A stretch of 64,000 nucleotides of DNA, taken from assembly GCF_030519375.1 (NCBI RefSeq), contig NZ_JAUMKB010000008.1, positions 1 to 64,000 on the forward strand. Reading direction: 5' to 3'. The DNA is from Mucilaginibacter tolerans (GTDB taxonomy: Bacteria; Bacteroidota; Bacteroidia; Sphingobacteriales; Sphingobacteriaceae). Under the pieces are notes generated by a model. It ran no database searches. It saw nothing but the letters and a program-made list of their open reading frames with translations, and was not told where the DNA came from. Of the stretch, positions 52,017-60,104 are shown piece by piece (positions within the stretch are counted from its first letter, which is position 1; the number at the start of each line of letters is the position of its first letter). The translations under genes and the position numbers were made by a program.

Positions 52017-53951
52017 CTATTTATAACTTCTTTGTGTTAAATGAACATTCTCAAACACCAGTTCTTCTTTATGCAATTCTTCAGGCTGATTGTCGCCTTT
52101 GTATTCCCAGGCTGATACGAACGCAAAATGCTCATCATCACGCAATGCTTCGCCCTCCGGTGTTTGCGATTCGATCCTGAAGTGACCGCCGCATGATTCT
52201 TTACGCATCAGGGCGTCATCCACCATCAGCTCCCCTAATTCAAGGAAATCGGCTACGCGGCCGGCTTTCTCCAGAGATTGGTTCAGCTCTTCGTTTTCGC
52301 CTAATACAATGGCGTTTTTCCAAAAATCGGCGCGCAGGTTTTGGATCAATCCTTTGGCTTTTTTCAGACCCTCTTCATTACGCGCCATGCCGCAATATTC
52401 CCACATAATGTGGCCCAGTTCGCGGTGGTACTCATCAACAGTTTTGCTGCCCCTTAGTGCGAGGAGTTTCTTAATGCGTTCTTCAACCTCTTTTTTGGTT
52501 TGCTCAAAAGCCGGATGTTTGGTATCAACCGGTTTCGGGCCGATCTTAGCCAGGTAATCACCCACAGTATAGGGGATTACGAAGTAACCATCAGCCAAAC
52601 CCTGCATCAACGCTGACGCGCCGAGACGATTAGCACCGTGGTCAGAAAAGTTGGCTTCACCCAAGGCATACAAGCCGTCTACGTTGGTCATCAGGTTATA
52701 GTCAACCCAAAGGCCGCCCATGGTATAGTGAACGGCAGGATAAATACGCATCGGCTGTTTATAAGGATCTTCATTGGTGATCTGGTAATACATGTCGAAC
52801 AGGTTACCATATTTTGCCCTTACCGCATCTTCGCCCAGGCGTTTGATCGCGTCAGCAAAATCAAGAAAAACTGCAACACCTGTACTGCCAACACCGCGAC
52901 CTTCGTCCACCATCTCTTTACCGTTACGGGAAGCAACATCGCGCGGTACCAGGTTGCCAAACGAAGGGTATTTCCTTTCCAGGAAGTAATCCCTGTCTTC
53001 TTCTTTTAAGTCTGTTACTTTCAGCTCGCCCTTACGTAGTTTCTGAGCAAGCTCTACTGTTTTCGGCGCCCAAACACGGCCATCGTTACGCAGCGATTCG
53101 GACATCAAAGTCAGCTTAGACTGATGATCACCAGTTACCGGGATACAGGTCGGGTGGATTTGTGTATAGCACGGGTTACCAAAGAAAGCGCCGCGTTTAT
53201 GAGCCCTCCAGGCAGCTGTTACGTTACAACCCATAGCGTTAGTCGACAGGTAGAATACATTGCCATAGCCACCAGTACATAGCAATACTGCATGTCCTGA
53301 ATGTGTTTCGATCTTGCCGGTCTCCAGGTTGCGGGTTACGATACCCTGGGCCTTGCCATCAACGATCACAACATCCAGCATTTCGGTACGGGTGAACATT
53401 TTTACTTTACCGGCATTGATCTGGCGATTTAAGGCTGAATAGGCACCCAATAACAATTGCTGTCCGGTTTGACCGCGGGCGTAGAAGGTACGTGATACCT
53501 GCGCACCACCAAATGAACGATTATCCAACAAACCGCCGTATTCACGTGCAAAAGGGACCCCCTGCGCAACACACTGGTCGATGATATTCACTGATACCTC
53601 CGCCAGCCGGTAAACGTTTCCTTCGCGGGCGCGGTAGTCGCCGCCCTTTATCGTATCGTAAAATAAACGGTAAACACTGTCGCCGTCATTACGGTAATTT
53701 TTTGCTGCATTGATGCCACCCTGCGCGGCAATAGAGTGTGCCCGGCGCGGGCTATCCTGGAAGCAGAATGCCTTTACATTGTAACCCAACTCCGCCAACG
53801 ATGCGGCTGCTGCGCCACCTGCCAAACCAGTTCCTACCACAATAATATCGTACTTACGCTTATTGGCAGGGTTAACCAGCTTGAGGTTAAACTTATGCGT
53901 ACTCCATTTTTCGGCTAATGGGCCTGCTGGAATTTTAGCATCTAAAACCAT
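52017..53951 (-). CDS. sdhA: Succinate dehydrogenase / fumarate reductase flavoprotein subunit
   Basis: A 644-residue catalytic subunit. The dinucleotide-binding [20 protein letters not shown] is followed by [20 protein letters not shown], where His72 is the expected FAD attachment site. The active-site region HPTCIPV and the [20 protein letters not shown] segment fit the long Bacteroidota/epsilon-type SdhA. It oxidises succinate to fumarate. Middle gene of sdhCAB. Confidence 0.97.
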   Translation of the reverse strand: MVLDAKIPAGPLAEKWSTHKFNLKLVNPANKRKYDIIVVGTGLAGGAAAASLAELGYNVKAFCFQDSPRRAHSIAAQGGINAAKNYRNDGDSVYRLFYDTIKGGDYRAREGNVYRLAEVSVNIIDQCVAQGVPFAREYGGLLDNRSFGGAQVSRTFYARGQTGQQLLLGAYSALNRQINAGKVKMFTRTEMLDVVIVDGKAQGIVTRNLETGKIETHSGHAVLLCTGGYGNVFYLSTNAMGCNVTAAWRAHKRGAFFGNPCYTQIHPTCIPVTGDHQSKLTLMSESLRNDGRVWAPKTVELAQKLRKGELKVTDLKEEDRDYFLERKYPSFGNLVPRDVASRNGKEMVDEGRGVGSTGVAVFLDFADAIKRLGEDAVRAKYGNLFDMYYQITNEDPYKQPMRIYPAVHYTMGGLWVDYNLMTNVDGLYALGEANFSDHGANRLGASALMQGLADGYFVIPYTVGDYLAKIGPKPVDTKHPAFEQTKKEVEERIKKLLALRGSKTVDEYHRELGHIMWEYCGMARNEEGLKKAKGLIQNLRADFWKNAIVLGENEELNQSLEKAGRVADFLELGELMVDDALMRKESCGGHFRIESQTPEGEALRDDEHFAFVSAWEYKGDNQPEELHKEELVFENVHLTQRSYK

Positions 53952-53990
53952 ATTATTAAATTCTAAATTCTATTTTCTAAATACTAAACT

Positions 53991-54770
53991 CTAACTCCTT
54001 GTAAAATAATACACCACCGGCATTGCGGCAAATCCCAGCGGGATAATCACGGCAAACAGCCAGGTGCCGATAAACTCAACTATCGGCGTGTATTTACGGT
54101 GTACCCAGCCCAGCGTGCGAAATGCGCTCTGGAAGCCATGTTTCAGGTGGAACGATACCGCCACCATCGCTATCACATAAAACAGCACGTACCACCACTG
54201 CTTGAAGCTTGTCTGAACACGATCGTGCAAATCTTTCACCCGTACAATCTCGAAATTGTTAACGGTTTGTACAGAGTTTTCGAAGTCTGCAGAGGCTGGG
54301 GCAAACTCGATCGATTGCCGCTCGCCTGATGACAAGTCAGTGCGATACTCTTTAAAGTGTACACTGTCGGTATACTTGTAACGGTACCAGAAATCGCTCA
54401 TGTGGATCACGATGAACAGCAGCAGGATTGAACCCAACAGGCCCATGTTTTTTGATTGCCAGGAAGCATTATCGCTTGCTGTTACAGCATAACCTACAGG
54501 GCGTGCTTTGCGGTTGGCAATGGTAAGCACCAGCGCATAAATAGCGTGTACAATAATGCACAGGTACAGGATGTAGGCGATCACTTCTATCGGCGGAAAG
54601 TGCGTCAGGAAGTTGGCATACACATTAAACGCATAACCGTCGTCGTGTTTAAACAGCAGCAGGTTGCCACCTAAGTGCACAATCAGGAATGTACACAAAA
54701 ACAAGCCTGTTAAAGCCATGATCAGCTTCTTGCCCAGTGACGAGTTAAAGGTTTGTTTAAATTCGCTCAT
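53991..54770 (-). CDS. sdhC: Succinate dehydrogenase cytochrome b subunit
   Basis: A 259-residue haem-binding membrane anchor of the type-B (five-helix) complex that links to menaquinone. Helix 1 is KLIMALTGLFLCTFLIVHLG; likely haem His residues occur in IVHLGG, VHAIYAL, IHMSDFW and FHLKHGFQSAFRTLG. A polar stretch of about 45 residues (about 135-180, HFKEYRTDLSSGERQSIEFA) sits between helices 3 and 4 and makes the protein longer than those I know from Bacteroides. First gene of the operon. Confidence 0.94.
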   Translation of the reverse strand: MSEFKQTFNSSLGKKLIMALTGLFLCTFLIVHLGGNLLLFKHDDGYAFNVYANFLTHFPPIEVIAYILYLCIIVHAIYALVLTIANRKARPVGYAVTASDNASWQSKNMGLLGSILLLFIVIHMSDFWYRYKYTDSVHFKEYRTDLSSGERQSIEFAPASADFENSVQTVNNFEIVRVKDLHDRVQTSFKQWWYVLFYVIAMVAVSFHLKHGFQSAFRTLGWVHRKYTPIVEFIGTWLFAVIIPLGFAAMPVVYYFTRS

Positions 54771-54790
54771 TACAAATTAGATTTATTCGG

Positions 54791-54798
54791 CAAAAGTA
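54791..54798 (-). promoter_or_regulatory. -7 promoter box for sdhCAB
   Basis: TACTTTTG on the minus strand, 20 nt before the sdhC ATG, matches TAnnTTTG. A TTTG lies only 12 nt upstream, too close for the usual -33 spacing. Confidence 0.5.
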
Positions 54799-54883
54799 TC
54801 TATTATATGACAAAAGATATAAATGCCTGACTGTAAATGAGCGTGAAAAGTTTATTTAGAAATGTTCTAAATTGACCGGTTGT

Positions 54884-55549
54884 TTAACCAATCGCAATCA
54901 CTTTATCCTCCAGCACCCCAAATATCCGATCCTGCTTTTCATGGCGTATAGCTATCCGACCGGTAAATCTCCCGAATGAAGGTAGTATAGCCTGTTTTTT
55001 ACCAAAAGCAAAGCAGGGTAAAGTGATACTCTGGCGTGCGCGGCCAGATAAATTAACACCCGGATGGATATGCCCACAGAAGGCATATGCTTCGGTTTGC
55101 TGTAGCTCTGTCTCCGTTAATGGATGATGTAGCATCAGAAATGGACCGATAATTAGCTGATCATGCAGGGCGACGTTCAGTTGCTGATAATGCTCGTCGT
55201 TAATAATATCATGGTTACCGCGTATAAGGATGATCTCGAGCTTTTTGTTTTGCTGCCGCCATAAACGAAACCATTCCCAGTCGGCATTCATATCGCTGTG
55301 GAAAAGGTCTCCTAAAAAAATGAGCTTTTCGGGTTTGTATTCAAAAATAAGATCAGATAAAGTCGCCAGGTCGCTTTGTTCCATATTGCGGGGAACAGCA
55401 ATGCCTGCCTTGCGGAAATGACCCACCTTGCCCAGGTGAACATCAGCAGCAATCAGCGCTTTTTGTTGTTTCCAGTAAATGGCTTTTTGAGCTAAAAGAA
55501 CAAGGTCTTGTCCTGAAAAATTAAAATCGAGCCCGGCACAGATGGTCAT
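54884..55549 (-). CDS. pdeM: PdeM-type metallophosphoesterase (DNA-repair associated)
   Basis: A 221-residue calcineurin-like phosphoesterase of the family called ligase-associated DNA damage response endonuclease PdeM. Metal motifs: AADVHLGKVGHFRKAGIAVP, FLGDLFHSDMN, ILIRGNHDIIN and CGHIHPGVNL. In many bacteria it is encoded next to an ATP-dependent DNA ligase, an exonuclease-like protein and an Lhr-type helicase; none of these flanks it here. Catalytic ligands are complete. Confidence 0.88.
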   Translation of the reverse strand: MTICAGLDFNFSGQDLVLLAQKAIYWKQQKALIAADVHLGKVGHFRKAGIAVPRNMEQSDLATLSDLIFEYKPEKLIFLGDLFHSDMNADWEWFRLWRQQNKKLEIILIRGNHDIINDEHYQQLNVALHDQLIIGPFLMLHHPLTETELQQTEAYAFCGHIHPGVNLSGRARQSITLPCFAFGKKQAILPSFGRFTGRIAIRHEKQDRIFGVLEDKVIAIG

Positions 55550-55611
55550 AAGGCAAAAGTAGTAAATTGTCTCTTTTTAACCGCCATTGCGAGGAGCGCA
55601 GATAGGCTAAA

Positions 55612-55639
55612 CAAAAAAACCCGGCTTATCACCGGGTTT
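55612..55639 (-). terminator. Rho-independent terminator of the HtrA gene
   Basis: AAACCCGG (55617-55624) pairs with CCGGGTTT (55632-55639) around a 7-nt loop. On the minus strand it runs into TTTTTTTGT. It lies 27 nt past the htrA stop codon. Confidence 0.9.
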
Positions 55640-55665
55640 CTCTGAATTTATATTAATCACTTTAA

Positions 55666-57222
55666 TTATTCTCCCTCTCCTTGCTGGAACACGTTGTTAA
55701 ATGCCGTTCCGTCAGGATAATAACCGGTGATGATCAGGTTGCCGTTACGCATGCTGGTAATAGCTTTGCTGATATCGTCTGAATTGTTAACGGGCTGTTT
55801 GTTAATGCTGGTAATGATAGAACCTACAGGGATTTGGGTATCATCAAACAATAATCCCCGACGAACCTGGGTAACTACAACACCTGAACGCACATGGTAT
55901 TTAGCTTTTTCAGACGGGGTAAGTGGCTTAAAGCTTGCACCTAATTTGTTGTACAGTTCTTCAGCTGATTTGCTCGACGCTGTAGTACGGCCCAAATTAC
56001 CTGCGTCAGCTTTCAGCGTTACGCTTACATTCTTTTCATCACTGCCGCGCAGAATGGTGACGTTGATTTTATCACCGGGCTGTAAACGGGCAACAGGTTC
56101 CTGCAGGTCTGATGACTCATAAACTTTATTACCATTGACTTTGGTGATGATGTCGCCATGCTGTAAACCGGCTTGTGCGGCACCACTGCCTGGAGCAACG
56201 TCATCCACATATAAACCAACATTGCGATTGATGTGCAATTGGTCGGCTGCATCCTGGTCAAGTTCTTTAAAGCTGACGCCAAGGTAACCACGTTTTACAG
56301 AACCAAATTTCTGGATATCATTCAATACCTTTTTAGCCAGGTTGATAGGAATGGCAAATCCATAACCTTCATAAGAGCCGGTTTGTGAAGCAATAGCGGC
56401 ATTGATACCGATCAGCTCACCTTTGGTGTTTACTAATGCACCACCGCTGTTTCCAGGATTGATAGCAGCGTCAGTTTGAATGAACGACTCAATACCTGTA
56501 TTTAATTGCTTGCCACCGTTTTGGCGCTGAACACGCATACGGCCAAAAGGTGTTTGCTGCTCTTCATCCTGGTTGCTGCCGATCAGGCCTAAACCACGAC
56601 CTTTAGCGCTCACGATACCCGCAGTAACTGTTGAGGTAAGGCGGAAAGGGTTGCCCACTGCCAATACCCATTCGCCCACTTTTACATTATCAGAGTTACC
56701 TAATTTTACGATAGGCAAATTGGTAGCGCTGATCTTGATCAGGGCAAGGTCGGTATTCGGGTCAGTACCGATAACCTTAGCCGTAAAGTGCTGATGATCA
56801 TTGGTGGTAATTTCAATTTTATCAGCTTTGTCGACTACGTGGTTATTGGTTACAATGTAACCGTCGGGCGAGATGATTACACCAGAGCCTGATGCCATTT
56901 GTGGCCCCTGTGGCTGCATACGACCGCCAAACATATCGCCGAACAATTGTTGCATCTGATCTTGGCCGCTGTTCTCCTGGCTTTTATAAGTCGTACGGAT
57001 ATACACAACAGCCGGAGTTACCTGGGCGGCTGCTTCAGTAAAATCAGTCGGTGCATCTGCAGCGGACCCATTGTTGTTTAAAGGGTTATTAGTAAAGTAA
57101 ACTTTTTGCTTGTCCTCTATGCTCATATTATCAGCATACTTATTCTCAATAATTTTGTATGCGCCTAATGCAAGAGCTCCGCCTAAAAACGCGGTCAGGA
57201 CGGTTAAACCAAACTTTTTCAT
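55666..57222 (-). CDS. HtrA/DegP-type serine protease (Do family)
   Basis: A 518-residue periplasmic quality-control protease. A signal anchor (residues 1-22) precedes the trypsin-like domain with His128 in VTNNHVVD, Asp158 in DPNTDLALIKI and Ser259 in NPGNSGGALV. Two PDZ domains follow (about 310-400 and 425-510). Together these allow trimer or cage assembly and recognition of misfolded ends. A Gln/Gly-rich loop (about 80-110) precedes the protease domain. Own terminator, and a 277-nt upstream region shared with dapF, in which I see a tandem TTTTGTTAAA repeat near 57400 but no exact promoter box. Confidence 0.95.
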   Translation of the reverse strand: MKKFGLTVLTAFLGGALALGAYKIIENKYADNMSIEDKQKVYFTNNPLNNNGSAADAPTDFTEAAAQVTPAVVYIRTTYKSQENSGQDQMQQLFGDMFGGRMQPQGPQMASGSGVIISPDGYIVTNNHVVDKADKIEITTNDHQHFTAKVIGTDPNTDLALIKISATNLPIVKLGNSDNVKVGEWVLAVGNPFRLTSTVTAGIVSAKGRGLGLIGSNQDEEQQTPFGRMRVQRQNGGKQLNTGIESFIQTDAAINPGNSGGALVNTKGELIGINAAIASQTGSYEGYGFAIPINLAKKVLNDIQKFGSVKRGYLGVSFKELDQDAADQLHINRNVGLYVDDVAPGSGAAQAGLQHGDIITKVNGNKVYESSDLQEPVARLQPGDKINVTILRGSDEKNVSVTLKADAGNLGRTTASSKSAEELYNKLGASFKPLTPSEKAKYHVRSGVVVTQVRRGLLFDDTQIPVGSIITSINKQPVNNSDDISKAITSMRNGNLIITGYYPDGTAFNNVFQQGEGE

Positions 57223-57499
57223 TTTCTCTAATCTAATTTAAATCGTTTTGTGAAACCACTTTGATGGGTACAGGCCTTTATACGCTTCATAATAGTTTCA
57301 TATTATAAATCACTTTTCTTTTACAATATTTAATTTGTTACAATTGAAGTGTCAAATTTAATACCAGTAAGACGTTATAATCAACCTTAAGTTATCAGGT
57401 TTTTTGTTAAATTTTGTTAAATTGACAACAAGCGGTTACAAAGGTTTATGATAATCGGTTATGATTTTGATAAATTTCCTTGAAATTAATAAAAAATAA

Positions 57500-58285
57500 G
57501 TGAAGATTAAATTCTATAAATACCAGGGCGCGGGCAATGATTTTATTTTGGTAGATAATCGCCAAGATGTTGTAAATCACCACAATCCGTCGCTTGTTTC
57601 CCGTTTGTGCGACCGAAGGTTTGGCATCGGCGGGGATGGCATGATGTTTTTACAAGACGTTGAAGGATACGATTTTGAAATGGTATACTATAACTCCGAT
57701 GGTCAACCCAGCAGTATGTGTGGTAATGGCGGCAGGTGCATAGTAGCTTTTGCTAAATTCCTGGGGGTAATAGACCGCGAGACCAACTTTTTGGCAGTAG
57801 ACGGCCCACATTATGCCAAAATTTCAGAAGATGGCGAGTGGGTAAGCCTGCAAATGATAGATGTGGATACCATTAACCGCGATGGCGAAGCCTACGTGCT
57901 TAACACAGGCTCGCCGCATTATATTGAGTTGGTTCATGGGTTGAAAGATAAAGACGTTTATAGCGACGGACACGCTATCCGCAACAACGGTACTTATAAA
58001 GCAAAAGGTATCAACGTAAATTTTGTGGAGCCTTTGAACGAAGGTTACTTTGTGCGCACCTTTGAGCGTGGCGTTGAGGACGAAACTTTTGCCTGTGGAA
58101 CCGGCGTAACAGCAGTGGCTTTGGCTATGGCCAAACACAATCATCAAACCGGGAAATTGAATACGCCCATAAAAGTATTGGGCGGTGACCTGAACATTCG
58201 CTTTGAAACAGACGGCACCCATTACAACCACATCTTTTTAGAAGGGCCTGCTAAGCAAGTGTTTGAGGGGGAGGTGGAAATCTAA
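57500..58285 (+). CDS. dapF: Diaminopimelate epimerase
   Basis: A 261-residue PLP-independent epimerase that makes meso-diaminopimelate for lysine and peptidoglycan. The two catalytic cysteines are Cys74 in SMCGNGGRC and Cys199 in FACGTGVTAVA. FYKYQGAGNDFILVDNR at the N-terminus and NTGSPHYIELV are family marks. The start codon is GTG at 57500; no nearby ATG would keep the conserved N-terminus. A degenerate palindrome follows the gene. Confidence 0.97.
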   Translation: MKIKFYKYQGAGNDFILVDNRQDVVNHHNPSLVSRLCDRRFGIGGDGMMFLQDVEGYDFEMVYYNSDGQPSSMCGNGGRCIVAFAKFLGVIDRETNFLAVDGPHYAKISEDGEWVSLQMIDVDTINRDGEAYVLNTGSPHYIELVHGLKDKDVYSDGHAIRNNGTYKAKGINVNFVEPLNEGYFVRTFERGVEDETFACGTGVTAVALAMAKHNHQTGKLNTPIKVLGGDLNIRFETDGTHYNHIFLEGPAKQVFEGEVEI

Positions 58286-58288
58286 ATG

Positions 58289-58310
58289 AAGACGCGATAC
58301 ATCGCGCCTC
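58289..58310. repeat. Degenerate small palindrome at dapF 3' end
   Basis: CGCGAT (58293-58298) pairs with ATCGCG (58301-58306), extended outward by AG/CT after a mismatch. It is a weaker member of the palindrome family at 15671 and 30501, again directly after a gene end and between convergent genes. Confidence 0.5.
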
Positions 58311-58329
58311 TGCGAATTATTTAGATCTT

Positions 58330-58707
58330 TTAAACAAAACTAATCTTCTTCCTGTATAAAAAGCCGGTCATCAGGTCAACCAGGTCATTCATTCTGAATG
58401 GCCTTTTGATATAAGCATCAGCCTTATTATCTTTAGCTATTTTGGGAAGATTATCAGCTGCAGATACCAATATAACAGGGATTTCCCTGGTTGAATCTTT
58501 TGATTTTAATGTTTTGCAAAGGTCGCCACCAAGTTGAGCACCCAATAGGTCGCTGGAAACGATCAGGTCGGGAGACAACCTTTTGACATCCGAAGCAGCC
58601 ATTGCTTTGTCAGAAGTTACAACGTCCACATTCAGCTGCTTGGTCAGGAATTTTAACATATCAGCAGTGTCCTGGTCATTTTCCAGGATTAATACACGTT
58701 TCTTCAT
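58330..58707 (-). CDS. Stand-alone receiver-domain protein with altered phosphorylation site
   Basis: A 125-residue single receiver domain. The fold is clear: VLILENDQDTADMLKFL (acid pair position), PDLIVSSDLLGAQLGGDLCK (end of strand 3), ILVSAAD (Thr/Ser switch position) and DAYIKRPFRMNDLVDLM (conserved Lys101). At the phospho-acceptor position the residue is Ser52, with an Asp next to it (53), whereas normal members read PDLIxxD there. No output domain and no histidine kinase gene nearby. It may be a phosphorylation-independent receiver, or Asp53 may serve instead. Confidence 0.88.
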   Translation of the reverse strand: MKKRVLILENDQDTADMLKFLTKQLNVDVVTSDKAMAASDVKRLSPDLIVSSDLLGAQLGGDLCKTLKSKDSTREIPVILVSAADNLPKIAKDNKADAYIKRPFRMNDLVDLMTGFLYRKKISFV

Positions 58708-58793
58708 TTCTCAAGGTAGTTTAGCTAGTACATGAAATAAGTAACAATAAAAATGCCGCAAACAATTTTTTTGCTTATTGGTTGAAAAATTTA

Positions 58794-59342
58794 ATGAATA
58801 GCTCTCGGATAGAATCGCTGAAAGGCGACATCACCAAGCTGCATGTTGATGCAATTGTGAATGCTGCAAACACCTCTCTTTTAGGTGGCGGAGGGGTGGA
58901 TGGCGCTATACACCGTGCTGGTGGACAGGCAATTCTAGAGGAATGTATCCGGATAAGAAACCGGCAGGGCGGCTGTGCTGTGGGGGAGGCGGTAATAACA
59001 ACCGCCGGAAACATGCCCGCCAGGTTTGTAATACATACTGTAGGGCCGGTGTGGAGCAAAAGCAATACAGGAGCGGATGCTTTACTATCCAATGCCTACC
59101 GGAATAGTCTGCAATTGGCTACAGAAAATAAGGTGAAAACCATTGCTTTTCCAAACATCAGTACCGGCATTTACAGTTTCCCAAAAGATAAGGCAGCGGA
59201 GATCGCAATCCGGACAGTGAAGGATTTCCTTTTATCCGATAAAAAAATCGAAAAAGTAATATTTGTTTGCTTTGATGAGGAGAATTATGGCATCTATCAA
59301 AAATTATTGAGTGAAGATGCATATTTATCGTCAGTTAAATAA
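58794..59342 (+). CDS. Macro-domain protein (ADP-ribose related deacylase/hydrolase)
   Basis: A 182-residue macro domain of the MacroD/YmdB type, which removes acetyl or ADP-ribose groups (for example from O-acetyl-ADP-ribose). ADP-ribose binding is shown by [34 protein letters not shown] and [20 protein letters not shown]. The ATG at 58794 is chosen over a TTG four codons upstream. It ends 5 nt before a secreted protein gene, which may share its transcript. The function of that pairing is unknown. Confidence 0.92.
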   Translation: MNSSRIESLKGDITKLHVDAIVNAANTSLLGGGGVDGAIHRAGGQAILEECIRIRNRQGGCAVGEAVITTAGNMPARFVIHTVGPVWSKSNTGADALLSNAYRNSLQLATENKVKTIAFPNISTGIYSFPKDKAAEIAIRTVKDFLLSDKKIEKVIFVCFDEENYGIYQKLLSEDAYLSSVK

Positions 59343-59347
59343 TAGAA

Positions 59348-59995
59348 ATGAACCTTATCAAATTATCTCTCCTAACGGCGGTCTCTATCGGCCTTATTTC
59401 TTTTTCCGTTCAGGCTCAAAATGTAAAGCCGAAGTTTAAAAAGTTTCTAATGGTATCTTATACTTCTTACGAAAAAGGGAGTGAAAAATTAATTCGCATT
59501 GAAAATATCAGGGAAATTGATAGTGCGGGAGTTTTGCATGCAGTAAATAATCTTTATGAAAAAGATCACGACACCTTGTCTCTTAGTGGTAAAATGCTGG
59601 ATACTTCTTACCGCGTACCTGACAGGGTAATTCAAAGTTTAAATAAAGTATTTGCAAGAAGTGGGTTCCCCAATTATCCAATAAAATATAAACCGCTTCC
59701 TAAAGGGTATGGTTTTTCGGCTCCGTTTACCTTTTTTTTCTATATCGATGAAGCAAAAAACGCACACAGCTTTATTTATGCTACAAGGTTTGATTTTGAT
59801 GATAATATTAATAATGCACTGGATAATATGTGGTATTTAACCTTTGGTGGACCAATTCAGCCCAATAAAGTGTATAGTGACCACCGATTGGAAGAAACGA
59901 TACTGAAGCGTCACTCTGAATGTAAAAATTTGCCTAAAATGGAACCTGAAAGTTCGAGAACCCTCTGGATCGTCGACCCGGGTACTAAACATTGA
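59348..59995 (+). CDS. Secreted protein of unknown function
   Basis: A 215-residue protein with a signal peptide (residues 1-23, ending VQAQ). No recognised domain. Notable are a Lys-rich start, the aromatic APFTFFFYIDEAKNAHSFIY stretch and a Cys near the end (HSECKNLPK). The gene is AT-richer than its neighbours. It begins 5 nt after the macro-domain gene. Unlike that protein it is exported, so a direct joint function is doubtful. Confidence 0.7.
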   Translation: MNLIKLSLLTAVSIGLISFSVQAQNVKPKFKKFLMVSYTSYEKGSEKLIRIENIREIDSAGVLHAVNNLYEKDHDTLSLSGKMLDTSYRVPDRVIQSLNKVFARSGFPNYPIKYKPLPKGYGFSAPFTFFFYIDEAKNAHSFIYATRFDFDDNINNALDNMWYLTFGGPIQPNKVYSDHRLEETILKRHSECKNLPKMEPESSRTLWIVDPGTKH

Positions 59996-60104
59996 AAAAA
60001 ATGTTGACAATTATTTAACACGAATCCCTTTTAATTAACCCAGAATCTTTTTACGTTTGAATTTTTTCTTGATGTAGCTTCTCTTTCTTTTTTACCTATA
60101 GAGA

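Noticed and set aside
55572..55610. CCGCCATTGCGAGGAGCGCA, resembling a common TCATTGCGAGGAACGAAG repeat seen in many bacteria
   Set aside because: Degenerate, without its inverted partner; one such fragment is not enough to call a repeat element.
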